This document shows positions 51,874-60,661 of a stretch of 64,000 bases of DNA, one piece after another (the stretch's first letter is position 1; the number at the start of each line of letters is the position of its first letter). The notes beneath the pieces were generated by a model. The model was not told where the DNA came from, searched no databases, and saw only the letters and a list, made by a program, of their open reading frames with translations. The position numbers and the translations under genes are program-made. The stretch comes from IMCC26256 sp046081705. Lineage in GTDB: Bacteria > Actinomycetota > Acidimicrobiia > IMCC26256. Location: positions 1 through 64,000 of the forward strand of contig JBJTWK010000081.1 of NCBI GenBank assembly GCA_046081705.1, in the 5' to 3' direction.

Positions 51874-52305
51874 TCAGGTCGTGACCCGCACGGCGAGCGC
51901 GGTCGCGGCCCACGGACCGAGCGGTTCCCCACCTCCGGCCCCGTACTTGCTCGCCAGCGCCCGCCGTACCGGCGCATCGGCCGGCAGGTCCGGGACCACC
52001 ATCGCCGTCCGCCCCACCCGGGACCCGGCGACCTCGAACGCCACGGCGGGATCGACCGCGAGGTTGCGCACCCAGTCGGTCGAGCCGTCGGGTTCCGTGA
52101 GGAGCCAGCAGGCGCCGTCCGACCAGACGAACCAGATCTCGATCCGATGGGGGCGGCCGGACCGGCGCCCGGTCGTCGTGAGGTACCCGAACTCCTCCCC
52201 CGCCCACGCGGGAGCCGCGCCGGTCAGGACGCGGCCAGCATGCGGCCGAGGCGGGCGAGCGTCGGGGTGGCGGCCCCGAGGGTGAACTCGTTCTCCTTGA
52301 GCCAC
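51874..52305 (-). CDS. Deazaflavin (F420)-dependent nitroreductase-family protein, start uncertain
   Basis: The core resembles the Ddn/FDOR-B family: YLTTTGRRSGRPHRIEIWFV near the N-terminus and STDWVRNLAVDPAVAFEVAG. Such proteins use F420H2 to reduce quinones or nitro compounds. The first in-frame start is GTG at 52305, which would overlap the upstream acyl-CoA dehydrogenase by 82 bp; the homologous part begins only near 52227, where a CTG overlaps that gene's stop. The actual start is therefore not settled. It is the last gene of the acyl-CoA dehydrogenase operon. Confidence 0.65.
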   Translation of the reverse strand: MAQGERVHPRGRHPDARPPRPHAGRVLTGAAPAWAGEEFGYLTTTGRRSGRPHRIEIWFVWSDGACWLLTEPDGSTDWVRNLAVDPAVAFEVAGSRVGRTAMVVPDLPADAPVRRALASKYGAGGGEPLGPWAATALAVRVTT

Positions 52306-53336
52306 AGGAAGTAGCGGTGGATCGGGTAGTCGACGTCGATCGAGATGCCGCCGTGCACGTGCAGCACCGCGAACCCGACGCGGCTGCCGCCCTCGGCCGC
52401 CCAGTACTTCGCCGTCGCGACCTCCTCACGGGCCGCCTCGCCGAGCGCCAGGTGGGACGCCGCACCGAGCATCGTGAGGTGGATGCCCTGGGTGTCGATG
52501 AACGAGTCGGCCATGCGCTGACCGACGGCCTGGAACGTGGCGAGCGGGCGATCGAACTGCTTGCGGTTCGTCACGTGCTCGGCCGCGATCCGGATCGCCT
52601 CCTGCGCGCAGCCCGCGCTGATGGCGCACAGGGCGACGGTCGCGTGGTCGAGGATCGAGCGCAGCGTCGCACCGTCGTCGAGCGTGCCGCCGAGGAGCGC
52701 GTCGACCCCGACCTGCACGTCGGTGAGGGTCACCTCGAACCGGGGCTCGTGCGACATGGTGTCCTGACGTCCGAGGGTGACCCCGGCCGTCTTCGGGTCG
52801 ACGAGGAAGACGCCGATCCCGTCCGGGGTCGTCGCCGGCACGAGCATCACGGCGGCGAGATGCGCCGCGGGGACCGTCGACTTCACACCCGAGATGGTCC
52901 AGCCGTCACCGGCCCGGGTCGCGGTCGTCGACGGCGCCTCGGGGTCCGCACCGAACTCCTCGTACGCGCCGGTGAGCACGGTCGATCCGGCGACGACACC
53001 CGGCAGGTGCGCCGCACGCTGCGCGTCGGTGCCGTACGTGGCGATCGGGAACGCGCCGGCGGCGAGGGTCGCCCACATCGGCATCGGCACGACGCGCCGC
53101 CCCTGCTCCTGCAGGATGAGGCAGAGCTCGAGGAAGCCGAAGCCGAGCCCACCGTGGGCCTCCGGCACGGCGACACCGAGCAGGTTCGCCGTCGCGAACT
53201 CGGCCCACGTGTCGCGGTCGAACCAGTCGTCGCTGGCGTCGAGTTCCTTGAGCCGCAGCAGCGTGCCCTTGTCGGTGAGGATCTGAGCGGCGAGACCCTG
53301 GAGTGCCTGCTGCTCGTCGGTGAGGGTGAAGTCCAT
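52224..53336 (-). CDS. Acyl-CoA dehydrogenase (second subunit of a pair)
   Basis: This 370-aa flavoprotein begins MDFTLTDEQQALQGLAAQIL. It has the middle beta domain around TISGVKSTVPAAHLAAVMLVP and the C-terminal helical FAD domain, with HVHGGISIDVDYPIHRYF in place of the usual YEGTNE stretch. This pattern matches the shorter partner in mycobacterial heteromeric acyl-CoA dehydrogenases (FadE-type alpha2beta2). Its start lies 47 bp downstream of the other subunit's stop. No catalytic Glu is obvious to me in this subunit. Confidence 0.85.
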   Translation of the reverse strand: MDFTLTDEQQALQGLAAQILTDKGTLLRLKELDASDDWFDRDTWAEFATANLLGVAVPEAHGGLGFGFLELCLILQEQGRRVVPMPMWATLAAGAFPIATYGTDAQRAAHLPGVVAGSTVLTGAYEEFGADPEAPSTTATRAGDGWTISGVKSTVPAAHLAAVMLVPATTPDGIGVFLVDPKTAGVTLGRQDTMSHEPRFEVTLTDVQVGVDALLGGTLDDGATLRSILDHATVALCAISAGCAQEAIRIAAEHVTNRKQFDRPLATFQAVGQRMADSFIDTQGIHLTMLGAASHLALGEAAREEVATAKYWAAEGGSRVGFAVLHVHGGISIDVDYPIHRYFLWLKENEFTLGAATPTLARLGRMLAAS

Positions 53337-53383
53337 CGGATGCTCCTGGATGCGTGCGTCGGGTCGGTGGGTCGCGTCGCGGG

Positions 53384-54562
53384 TCAGCGCGGCGACGGGG
53401 GCATGCCGAGACCGAACAGAGCGATGAGGTCGCGCTGCATCTCGTTCGTGCCACCACCGAAGGTGAGGATGTGCATGCTGCGGGTCCGGGCCTCGATACG
53501 GCCCTGCACGACCGCAGCGGGCGAACCGCCCTTCACGATCGCGTTCGAGCCCATGATCTCCATCAGGGCCCGGAACGCCTCGAGGTAGAACTCGGTGCCG
53601 AACACCTTGATGCTCGACGCGTAGGCGGGGTCGAGCGGCAGGCCCGCGGTCGCGTCGGCTGCGACCTTCCAGTTGATGAGCCGCAGGTACTCCAGCCGGG
53701 CGTGGACCCGGGCGAGGTTGAGCTGCACCCACTCCTGGTCGATGACCCGGCGGCCGTCGGCGAGGGTCGCCTCCTTGGCCCAAGCCGAGACGTCCTCGAG
53801 CTGGCGCTCGACGATCCCGGAGGAACAGAGCGTGACGCGCTCGTGGTTGAGCTGGTTCGTGATGAGGCTCCAGCCCTTGTTCTCCTCGCCGACGAGGTTG
53901 CCGACCGGCACCCGCACGTCGTCGTAGAAGGTGATGTTGGTGTTGAGGCCACCCATGTTCTTGATGGGCTCGACCTTGAAGCCGGGCGCGTCGCTCGGGA
54001 CGATGAGCATCGAGATGCCCTTGTGCTTCTTCACGTCCGGGTCGGTGCGCACGGCGAGCCACACGTAGTCGACGTCGGTCGCCAGGCTGGTCCAGATCTT
54101 CTGGCCGTTGATGACGTACTCGTCGCCGTCGCGCACCGCGCGGGTCTTGAGCGACGCGAGGTCGGTACCGGCCTCCGGCTCGGTGTAGCCGATGGCGAAG
54201 TGGATCTCGCCGGCGAGGATCTTCGGCAGGTAGAAGGCCTTCTGCTCGTCGCTGCCGTACTGCATGATCGTCGGCGCCACGGAGTTGATCGTGAGCATCG
54301 GCACGGGCGCACCCGCACGCATCGACTCGTCGAAGAACACGAACTGCTCGATCGGCGTCCGACCCTGGCCGCCGTACTCCTTCGGCCACCCGATCCCCGC
54401 CCAGCCGTCCGAGGCCATCTGCTTCCAGAGCCTGCGGGCGAGCGGTCCGACACCCTCGCTGCGTGAGAGCTCGTCCTGGATCTCCTCGGTGAGCATGGCC
54501 TCGTAGTAGGCCCGGAGCTCGTCGCGCAGCCCCTTCTGCTCGTCGGTGTATCCGATGTACAT
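53384..54562 (-). CDS. Acyl-CoA dehydrogenase (first subunit of a pair)
   Basis: This 392-aa subunit begins MYIGYTDEQKGLRDELRAYYEAML. It has the FAD/substrate segment AIGYTEPEAGTDLASLKTRAV, INGQKIWTSLA, and TFGGGTNEMQRDLIA at the C-terminus, the FAD-binding GTNE box. The pair arrangement and sizes fit the FadE28/29-like heterotetramers that act on cholesterol side-chain CoA esters, though substrate identity cannot be read from sequence. The ATG at 54562 has AGAGGG upstream. It is the first gene of the operon running to the deazaflavin reductase. Confidence 0.88.
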   Translation of the reverse strand: MYIGYTDEQKGLRDELRAYYEAMLTEEIQDELSRSEGVGPLARRLWKQMASDGWAGIGWPKEYGGQGRTPIEQFVFFDESMRAGAPVPMLTINSVAPTIMQYGSDEQKAFYLPKILAGEIHFAIGYTEPEAGTDLASLKTRAVRDGDEYVINGQKIWTSLATDVDYVWLAVRTDPDVKKHKGISMLIVPSDAPGFKVEPIKNMGGLNTNITFYDDVRVPVGNLVGEENKGWSLITNQLNHERVTLCSSGIVERQLEDVSAWAKEATLADGRRVIDQEWVQLNLARVHARLEYLRLINWKVAADATAGLPLDPAYASSIKVFGTEFYLEAFRALMEIMGSNAIVKGGSPAAVVQGRIEARTRSMHILTFGGGTNEMQRDLIALFGLGMPPSPR

Positions 54563-54606
54563 GGTGTCCCTCTCAGCTGGGTGGTCGCTCGACGTGCTCG
54601 CGATGG

Positions 54607-54689
54607 CGGAGGGAGTGGGATTTGAACCCACGGAGCTCTCGCTCAAGGGTTTTCAAGACCCCCCCGTTCGGCCTCTCCGGCATCCCTCC
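54607..54689 (-). tRNA. tRNA-Ser (anticodon TGA)
   Basis: Read on the minus strand, acceptor GGAGGGA pairs with TCCCTCC, with discriminator G; CCA is not encoded. Anticodon stem GGGGT/ACCCT (one G-T pair) encloses CTTGAAA, giving TGA. The variable arm is short for tRNA-Ser (GAGC-GAGA-GCTC). It is 69 bp from serS. Confidence 0.96.
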
Positions 54690-54758
54690 GGGAGGGCAGA
54701 GTACGCCCCGGACCGAAACGCGTTCTACCTCTGGGATCCCGGCCCGCCGGGGCGCGGG

Positions 54759-56012
54759 TCAGGCGCGGGGCTCGACCCGGGAGAACCCGGTGTACGGCAC
54801 GAGCACATCGGGGACGGCGAGCCCGCCGTCGGCCTCCTGGAAGTGCTCGAAGAGGAACAGCAACGTGCGGCCGACCGCACAGGCCGTGCCGTTGAGCGTG
54901 TGGACGAGTCGGTTGCCGTCGGCCTCGCGCACGCGGGTGCCGAGTCGGCGGGCCGAGTAGTCGAGGTAGTTCGAGCACGAGGTGAGCTCGCGGTAGCGGC
55001 CCTCGCTCGGGAGCCAGACCTCGAGGTCGAACTTGCGCGCCGCCGGTGCACCGAGGTCACCGGCGGCGATGTCCATGACCCGGTACGGGAGGCCGAGGCC
55101 ACCCACGATGCGCTCCTCCATCGCGAGGATGCGCTCGTGCTCCTCCTCCGAACGGTCGGGGTGGGCCCACACGAACATCTCGACCTTGTCGAACTGGTGC
55201 ACGCGGAAGATCCCCCGCGTGTCCTTGCCGTACGTCCCGGCCTCGCGCCGGAAGCACGACGAGAACCCCCCGTACCGCAAGGGCAGCGCGTCGGGGTCGA
55301 AGAGGTCGCCGCGGTGGAGCGCCGAGAGCGGCACCTCGCTCGTCCCGACGAGGTACAGCTCGTCATCGGGGAGCTCGTACACCTGGGCCCGGTCGGTCGG
55401 GAAGAACCCGGCCTCCTCCATCGTCTGCTCCCGCACGAGCACCGGCGGCACGACGGGCGTGAACCCCTCCCGCACCAACTCGGCCATCACCCACTGCACG
55501 AGCGCGAGTTCGAGCAGCACCGCCTCGTTCATGACGTAGGCGAACCGTGAACCGCTGGCCTGGGCTCCGCGCTCGCTGTCCACGAAGCCCAACGCCTCGC
55601 CGAGTGCCGCGTGGTCGAGCGCGGGCGCACCGGGCTGCCCGCCGACCGTGCGCACCACGGTGCCGTCGTCCTCCCCGCCGTCGGGGGTCTCGGCGGACGC
55701 GGGGTTCGGGATCTGCAGGGCGAGGGCCCGCACCGCCTCCTCCGCCGCCGAGAGGTCGGGCTCGAGTGCGCCGAGCCGCTCCTTGAGTCCGGCCGCCGCC
55801 TCGATGCGGGCGGGACGCTCCTCGGGCGCGGCCCGGCCGATCGCCTTCGAGGCCGCGTTCTGCTCGGCCCGCAGGGCCTCCACCTCGGCGAGGAGGGCGC
55901 GTCGGCGATCCTCGGCCGCGAGGGTCTCGTCGATGAGACCAGCACGCACCCGCTTGCGCTCGATGCCCGCGCGGTACTCGGGCTCGTCCCGGAGACGCCG
56001 GACGTCGATCAC
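54759..56012 (-). CDS. serS: Seryl-tRNA synthetase
   Basis: This 417-aa class II synthetase charges the four serine tRNAs seen here. It begins VIDVRRLRDEPEYRAGI and has the N-terminal tRNA-binding coiled-coil arm at about residues 20-100. Motif 2 is CFRREAGTYGKDTRGIFRVHQF (only the FRREAG core is needed) and motif 3 is NGTACAVGRTLLFLFE. Length is normal. GTG at 56012 overlaps the pheA stop (GTGA), so serS is translationally coupled to pheA. No T-box or other leader is possible. Confidence 0.97.
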   Translation of the reverse strand: MIDVRRLRDEPEYRAGIERKRVRAGLIDETLAAEDRRRALLAEVEALRAEQNAASKAIGRAAPEERPARIEAAAGLKERLGALEPDLSAAEEAVRALALQIPNPASAETPDGGEDDGTVVRTVGGQPGAPALDHAALGEALGFVDSERGAQASGSRFAYVMNEAVLLELALVQWVMAELVREGFTPVVPPVLVREQTMEEAGFFPTDRAQVYELPDDELYLVGTSEVPLSALHRGDLFDPDALPLRYGGFSSCFRREAGTYGKDTRGIFRVHQFDKVEMFVWAHPDRSEEEHERILAMEERIVGGLGLPYRVMDIAAGDLGAPAARKFDLEVWLPSEGRYRELTSCSNYLDYSARRLGTRVREADGNRLVHTLNGTACAVGRTLLFLFEHFQEADGGLAVPDVLVPYTGFSRVEPRA

Positions 56013-56953
56013 GCGTCGGCCCCCGGAGGACGGATGCGCGCGTGGAGGTCGTTCATCCAGGACTCCGCGTCGCGCCACGCCCGGGTCGCGGAACGCCGGC
56101 GCTGAGTCGCGGCCACACCCGCCACCGGGTACGACCCGAGGAACTTGACCTGCGCGGCCGAGGCGGCGATGGTGCGGAGGCAGTCGGCGACGATCGGCTC
56201 GCCGACGTGGCCGACGAAGTCGATGAAGAAGCAGTAGTCACCGAGTGAGTGCTTCGTCGGGCGGGACTCGACCTTCGTGAGGTTGATGGTGCGGGCGGAG
56301 AACTCCTGGAGGATCGCGAGCAACGAACCCGGGCGATCGGACCGCTGGAAGCAGACGATGCTCGTGCGGTCGTGGCCGGTCGGCGCCGGGATCCCGTGTC
56401 CGACGAGGACGAAGCGCGTCTGGTTGTGGTCGTGGTCCTCGATCCGCGTGGCGAGGTTCCGCAATCCGTACTCGCGGACCGCCGCCGCGTTCGCGATCGC
56501 GGCGAGACCGGACCGCTTCGAGCGCGACACCTCCCGCGCCGCCTCGGCCGTGGAGTTCGCCGCCCGGATCTCGGCGTCCGGCAGGCGGCGGGCGAGCCAG
56601 GCCCGGCACTGCCCCACCGCCATCGGCATCGTGAGGACCGTGTGCACGTCGGCGAGGGCCGTGCCCTCCCGGGCCGCGAGGTTGAGCGAGATGGGGAGGT
56701 CGATCTCGCGCTGGATGAGGAGATCGCTCTCGAACCCGAGCGCGTCGAGCGTGAGCGCCACGCCACCCTCGATCGCGTTCTCGATCGGGACGAGCCCGAG
56801 ATCGGCCTCGCCACGACCCACCGCCGCGACCACCTCAGGGACGGACCGCACGGGGAGGTGCGCGGCCGCCCGCAGATCGGCCTGGGTGCGCAGGGCCTCC
56901 TCGGTGAAGGTCCCGGCGGGTCCGAGGTACGCGACGCGGGTGGGCGTGGTCAC
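56009..56953 (-). CDS. pheA: Prephenate dehydratase
   Basis: This 314-aa enzyme makes phenylpyruvate for phenylalanine synthesis. The catalytic domain has VAYLGPAGTFTEEAL, VPIENAIEGGVALTLD and the essential NQTRFVLVG. A C-terminal ACT domain carries VESRPTKHSLGDYCFFID, the Phe-binding feedback site (ESRP). No chorismate mutase domain is fused. TACGCT lies 7 nt before the GTG at 56953, a leaderless arrangement. It forms an operon with serS. Confidence 0.95.
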   Translation of the reverse strand: MTTPTRVAYLGPAGTFTEEALRTQADLRAAAHLPVRSVPEVVAAVGRGEADLGLVPIENAIEGGVALTLDALGFESDLLIQREIDLPISLNLAAREGTALADVHTVLTMPMAVGQCRAWLARRLPDAEIRAANSTAEAAREVSRSKRSGLAAIANAAAVREYGLRNLATRIEDHDHNQTRFVLVGHGIPAPTGHDRTSIVCFQRSDRPGSLLAILQEFSARTINLTKVESRPTKHSLGDYCFFIDFVGHVGEPIVADCLRTIAASAAQVKFLGSYPVAGVAATQRRRSATRAWRDAESWMNDLHARIRPPGADA

Positions 56954-57007
56954 GGGCGAGAGCGTAGACGGCACCCGGCGGCGCTCCCGCCGGTAACGTC
57001 GCACGCC

Positions 57008-57403
57008 GTGGAGGACTGGACGCTCGAGCGGGCCGAGGCCGCACTGCCCCGGGTCGGCGCCGTGCTGCGCCGCGTGCGCGATCTCGCCGACGCCACCCGA
57101 CTCGTCGGCGCGCTCCCCGGCGTCACCCCGAACGGCCACGGCGCGAGCGCGGCCGAGCCGGAACGACCGGCGGCGATCGATCCGGTCGCCGAGGCCCGCC
57201 TGCGCGAGGCGCTCGCGACCCTGACCGACGAGGGCATCGTCCTGCGGGATCCCTACCGCGGGCTCATCGACTTCCCGGCCCGCACCGCCGATGGACGGGA
57301 GTTCCACCTGTGCTGGCTGCTCGGTGAGCCGCGCATCGGCTGGTGGCACTGGCCCGAGGCGGGCTTCGCCGGGCGGACCCCGATCGAGGACGCACCCGCA
57401 TGA
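57008..57403 (+). CDS. DUF2203-family protein
   Basis: This 131-aa protein has WTLERAEAALPRVGAVL at the start and the conserved end IDFPARTADGREFHLCWLLGEPRIGWWHWPEAGFAGR, of which LCWLLGE and WWHWPEAG are the DUF2203 hallmarks. Function is unknown. GTG at 57008 follows TAACGT with 8 nt between, a leaderless arrangement. Its stop overlaps the pgi ATG (ATGA), so the two are coupled. Confidence 0.8.
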   Translation: MEDWTLERAEAALPRVGAVLRRVRDLADATRLVGALPGVTPNGHGASAAEPERPAAIDPVAEARLREALATLTDEGIVLRDPYRGLIDFPARTADGREFHLCWLLGEPRIGWWHWPEAGFAGRTPIEDAPA

Positions 57404-59007
57404 GCCTCACCGACGCCCCGACCTGGCCGGCCCTCGCCGCACACCACGCGACCCTCGCGACGACCCATCTCCGCGACCTGCTCGACGACGCCGACCGCAT
57501 CGAGCCGCTCACCGCGGAGGCCGCCGGTGTGCACCTCGACCTCACCCGGCAACGTCTCACCGCGGAGTCCCTCGCGCTCCTCGTCGCGGTCGCCGAGGAG
57601 CGCGGTGTCACCGAACGGCTCCGTTCGATGCAGACCGGTGCCATCGTCAATCCGACCGAATCGCGCGCCGCGCTCCACACCGCTCTGCGGGCCCCGCGCG
57701 GCGCGCGGGTGGAGGTCGACGGGCGCGACGTCGTCCCCGAGGTGCACACCGTCCTCGACGCGATGCGGGCCTTCGCGGTCGCGGTCCGCGACGGTGCCCA
57801 CCGGGGCGCGACGGGCGCACCGATCCGCGCCGTGGTCCACCTGGGGATCGGCGGCTCGCACCTCGGACCCGAGATGGTCACGGCCGCGCTGCGCCCGTAC
57901 GTCGCACCCGACCTCACCGTCCGGTTCGTCTCGAACGTCGACGGGGCCGACCTCCAGCGCGCGCTCACCGGCCTCGATCCGGCGTCCACCCTGTGCATCG
58001 TCGCCTCGAAGACCTTCACCACCGCCGAGACGATGGCGAACGCGCGGGCGGCTCGGGCCTGGATCGTCGACGCCCTCGGGGAGGCCGCGGTCGCACAACA
58101 CTTCGCCGCCGTGTCCACGAACCTCGACGCGGTCGCCACGTTCGGTATCGATCCGGCGCGGACCTTCGGGTTCTGGGACTGGGTCGGCGGCCGGTTCTCG
58201 GTCTCCTCCGCCATCGGCCTCCCGGTGCTCCTCGCGATCGGGCCCGACGCGTTCGACGAGCTGCTCGGCGGTATGCGGGCCATGGACGAGCACGCGGCCA
58301 CGGCGCCACCGGCCCGCAACCTGCCCGTGCTGCTCGCGCTCACGGAGGTCTGGAACACCGACCTCGAGGACATGAGCACCCGCGCCGTGATCCCGTACGC
58401 GAGTGATCTCGCCCGCTTCCCGGCGTTCCTGCAGCAGCTCGAGATGGAGAGCAACGGCAAGTCGGTCACCGAGACCGGTGAGCCCGTGACCGTCGGGACC
58501 TCACCGATCGTCTGGGGTGCTCCCGGTACCGACGCGCAGCACGCGTTCCTCCAACTGCTGCACCAGGGCACCGTCATCGCGCCGGTCGACCTCATCGTCG
58601 TCGCCCGGGCGCACACGCCCCTCGGCGAGCATCAGGACACGCTCGTGGCGAACGCCATCGCCCAGGCCGAGGCGTTGGCTCGGGGTCGCTTCGCCGACGA
58701 GGTCGCGGCCGAGGGCGTCGACCCCGCGCTCGTCCCGCACCGGGTCTTCGCCGGGGATCGACCGTCGACCATCCTCATGCTCGACGCGCTCACGCCCGCA
58801 TCCCTCGGCGCGCTCATCGCGCTGTACGAGCACAAGGTCGCCGCGGCCGGCGCACTCTGGGGGATCGACTCGTTCGACCAGTGGGGGGTCGAGCTCGGCA
58901 AGGTGCTCGCCACCACCATCCTCACTGAGCTGCGCGACGGCGTCGACTCGCCGCACGACCCGGCGACGGCGGCGACGATCAGGCGGTACCGCGCACGCCG
59001 AGCCTGA
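57400..59007 (+). CDS. pgi: Glucose-6-phosphate isomerase
   Basis: This 535-aa enzyme interconverts glucose-6-P and fructose-6-P. The signatures GGRFSVSSAIGLP, IGGSHLGPEMVTAAL, VASKTFTTAETM and FDQWGVELGKVLA include the active-site Lys/Arg/Glu regions. The ATG at 57400 overlaps the DUF2203 stop, which fixes the start. The last 29 bp overlap the convergent epimerase gene. Confidence 0.96.
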   Translation: MSLTDAPTWPALAAHHATLATTHLRDLLDDADRIEPLTAEAAGVHLDLTRQRLTAESLALLVAVAEERGVTERLRSMQTGAIVNPTESRAALHTALRAPRGARVEVDGRDVVPEVHTVLDAMRAFAVAVRDGAHRGATGAPIRAVVHLGIGGSHLGPEMVTAALRPYVAPDLTVRFVSNVDGADLQRALTGLDPASTLCIVASKTFTTAETMANARAARAWIVDALGEAAVAQHFAAVSTNLDAVATFGIDPARTFGFWDWVGGRFSVSSAIGLPVLLAIGPDAFDELLGGMRAMDEHAATAPPARNLPVLLALTEVWNTDLEDMSTRAVIPYASDLARFPAFLQQLEMESNGKSVTETGEPVTVGTSPIVWGAPGTDAQHAFLQLLHQGTVIAPVDLIVVARAHTPLGEHQDTLVANAIAQAEALARGRFADEVAAEGVDPALVPHRVFAGDRPSTILMLDALTPASLGALIALYEHKVAAAGALWGIDSFDQWGVELGKVLATTILTELRDGVDSPHDPATAATIRRYRARRA

Positions 59008-59803
59008 ACGTCGCGCGGTACGGCGCGCCCGGGCGCGCCACCGGGTACGGACCCCGCGCGAGTGCACCGGGCGCGCCCACCATGGGCTCGAGGCTGATGA
59101 ACGGTTCCCCGGCGGGCATCCACGCCCAGAGCGCGTCGTAGCCGGGGCCGAGCGAGACGGTGAGCTCCCGCCCGGCGCCAGCCAGCACCGCGTCCCGGCC
59201 CGCGTCGAGCGCGACCGGTCCGTCGATCGTCCCCGGACCGATCGGCGCGGCCGGGACGCCGGGGAGCCGCACCGTGCAGGCACCACGATCGGCGTCGGGC
59301 AGCAGGAGGTAGGGGTGCCACCCGAAGCAGGCCGGCACCGCGTCGTCCCCGCTGGCGATCAGGGTCGTCGTCACCTCGAGCGCGTCGGGGAGGAGGCGCC
59401 ACGCGACCTGGATCCGGGCGGCGAACGGAAAGGCCGCGGCGGTGATCGGATCCTCGTCCAACCGGATCCCGGCCACGATCGCGTCCCTGCGATGTTCGAG
59501 CACCGCCCAGTCGCCCCGACCGGTGATCGTGCCGTGCAACGGGAGACCGGACGGATCGCGCTCGATCGGCAGCGTCGAGAGGTCGACCACTCGGTCACCC
59601 ACCGCGTACCGATCGCCGGGCAGCCGGTTCGCCCAGGGTGCCAGCAGCGCCATCCCGCGCACCGTGTCGACCCGTGGGACCTCCTCGCGTCGAGCGCGCG
59701 ACGGGACGAACAACTCCTCGTCGCGCCAGCGGCAGGAGGTCGCGAGCATCCCACGGGCCGGGTCGAGGTCGAGGTCGAGCGTGTCGTTGGCGAGGTGGAT
59801 CAC
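58979..59803 (-). CDS. Aldose 1-epimerase (galactose mutarotase family)
   Basis: This 274-aa beta-sandwich sugar mutarotase has the conserved HG of GLPLHGTITGRG, the His of ACFGWHPYLLLPD, and a late Glu in ISLEPMVGAPGAL. GTG at 59803 overlaps the coaA-like stop by 4 nt, so they form an operon. A sugar-phosphate mutarotase such as YeaD is a possible alternative. Being next to pgi suggests a link to hexose metabolism. Confidence 0.85.
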   Translation of the reverse strand: MIHLANDTLDLDLDPARGMLATSCRWRDEELFVPSRARREEVPRVDTVRGMALLAPWANRLPGDRYAVGDRVVDLSTLPIERDPSGLPLHGTITGRGDWAVLEHRRDAIVAGIRLDEDPITAAAFPFAARIQVAWRLLPDALEVTTTLIASGDDAVPACFGWHPYLLLPDADRGACTVRLPGVPAAPIGPGTIDGPVALDAGRDAVLAGAGRELTVSLGPGYDALWAWMPAGEPFISLEPMVGAPGALARGPYPVARPGAPYRATFRLGVRGTA

Positions 59804-60498
59804 GCGCGCCACTCGATGTCGAGGATCGCGTGGTCGGGGCCCTTCACCACCACCGCGTCGGCGCGGGCCGCGGTCGGCGCGATGTGCTCGACGAGGTTGG
59901 GGTGGTTGATGCCGAACCAGAACTGCTCGGCGAGGATCCGCTGCGCCCCCTCGGACAACGCGGCCCAGGATCGGTAGAAGGAGGTCTCGTCGTTGCGGGC
60001 CGCCACGCACTCGAGGACGAAACGGTCCGCGTACCACCGGACGACGTGCTCCTCCTCCGCGTGCAGATACAGCGCGAGGTCGAGCGCATCGGCGAACCGC
60101 AGGGCGTTCACGCCCTCGAGGATGCATACGTCGGGCGCACCGACCAGCCGGCGTTCGTCCACGACGTCGTAGACCGCGTGCGAGTACACCGGCACCGAGG
60201 CGGCGGGGTCGCCGGTCCGCACCGCGGCGAGGAACTCGAGGAGCGCCGCCTCGTCGTACGACTCGGGGAACCCCTTGCGCAGGAAGAGGTCGCGCTCGAC
60301 CAGCACGGCGTTCGGGAGCAGGAACCCGTCGGTGCCCACGACCTCGACGGCGTGCGGTGCGAGCGCGTCGGCGAGCGTGTGCGCCAGCGTCGACTTCCCG
60401 ACCGCGACCGACCCGGCGAGGCCCACGAGCACCGTCGCTCCGGTCGTGCGCTCGCCGAGCACGCGCTCGACGAGCGGGGTGAGCGGGCCGGCCTCCAC
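59800..60498 (-). CDS. coaA: Pantothenate kinase type I-like P-loop kinase (short form)
   Basis: This 232-aa kinase matches CoaA closely in the core: VGLAGSVAVGKSTLAHTLADAL (Walker A), VVGTDGFLLPN, RKGFPESYDEAALL, VPVYSHAVYDVV and ILEGVNALR. E. coli CoaA is 316 aa; about 80 N-terminal residues that fold before the P-loop are absent. GTG at 60498 is supported by a TACGAT 8 nt upstream, a leaderless arrangement. It could be a related nucleoside kinase, but PVYSH and FPESYD favour pantothenate kinase. It runs into the epimerase gene. Confidence 0.8.
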   Translation of the reverse strand: MEAGPLTPLVERVLGERTTGATVLVGLAGSVAVGKSTLAHTLADALAPHAVEVVGTDGFLLPNAVLVERDLFLRKGFPESYDEAALLEFLAAVRTGDPAASVPVYSHAVYDVVDERRLVGAPDVCILEGVNALRFADALDLALYLHAEEEHVVRWYADRFVLECVAARNDETSFYRSWAALSEGAQRILAEQFWFGINHPNLVEHIAPTAARADAVVVKGPDHAILDIEWRA

Positions 60499-60661
60499 GA
60501 CCCCCGATCGTAGGAGCGCGGCCGGACCACCCGTCGGGGGCGCTCTGGGGCCTCCTGACGGCCCGCATGACCCGGGCGGGCGGTGGGAACGGCACCGTTG
60601 GCAGATCCGGTTCCCCGTCTGGGCCCATCGGCTCAGAGTTGTCGCACCGTTGTGAAAATCG

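Noticed and set aside
56009..56012. T-box or other leader for serS
   Set aside because: serS starts within the pheA stop codon, leaving no room for a leader.
24749..60613. CAGATCCGGTTC shared by the Rpf-like leader (24749) and the NlpC/P60 upstream region (about 60602)
   Set aside because: Opposite orientation relative to the genes and no extended similarity around it, so a regulatory link is not supported.
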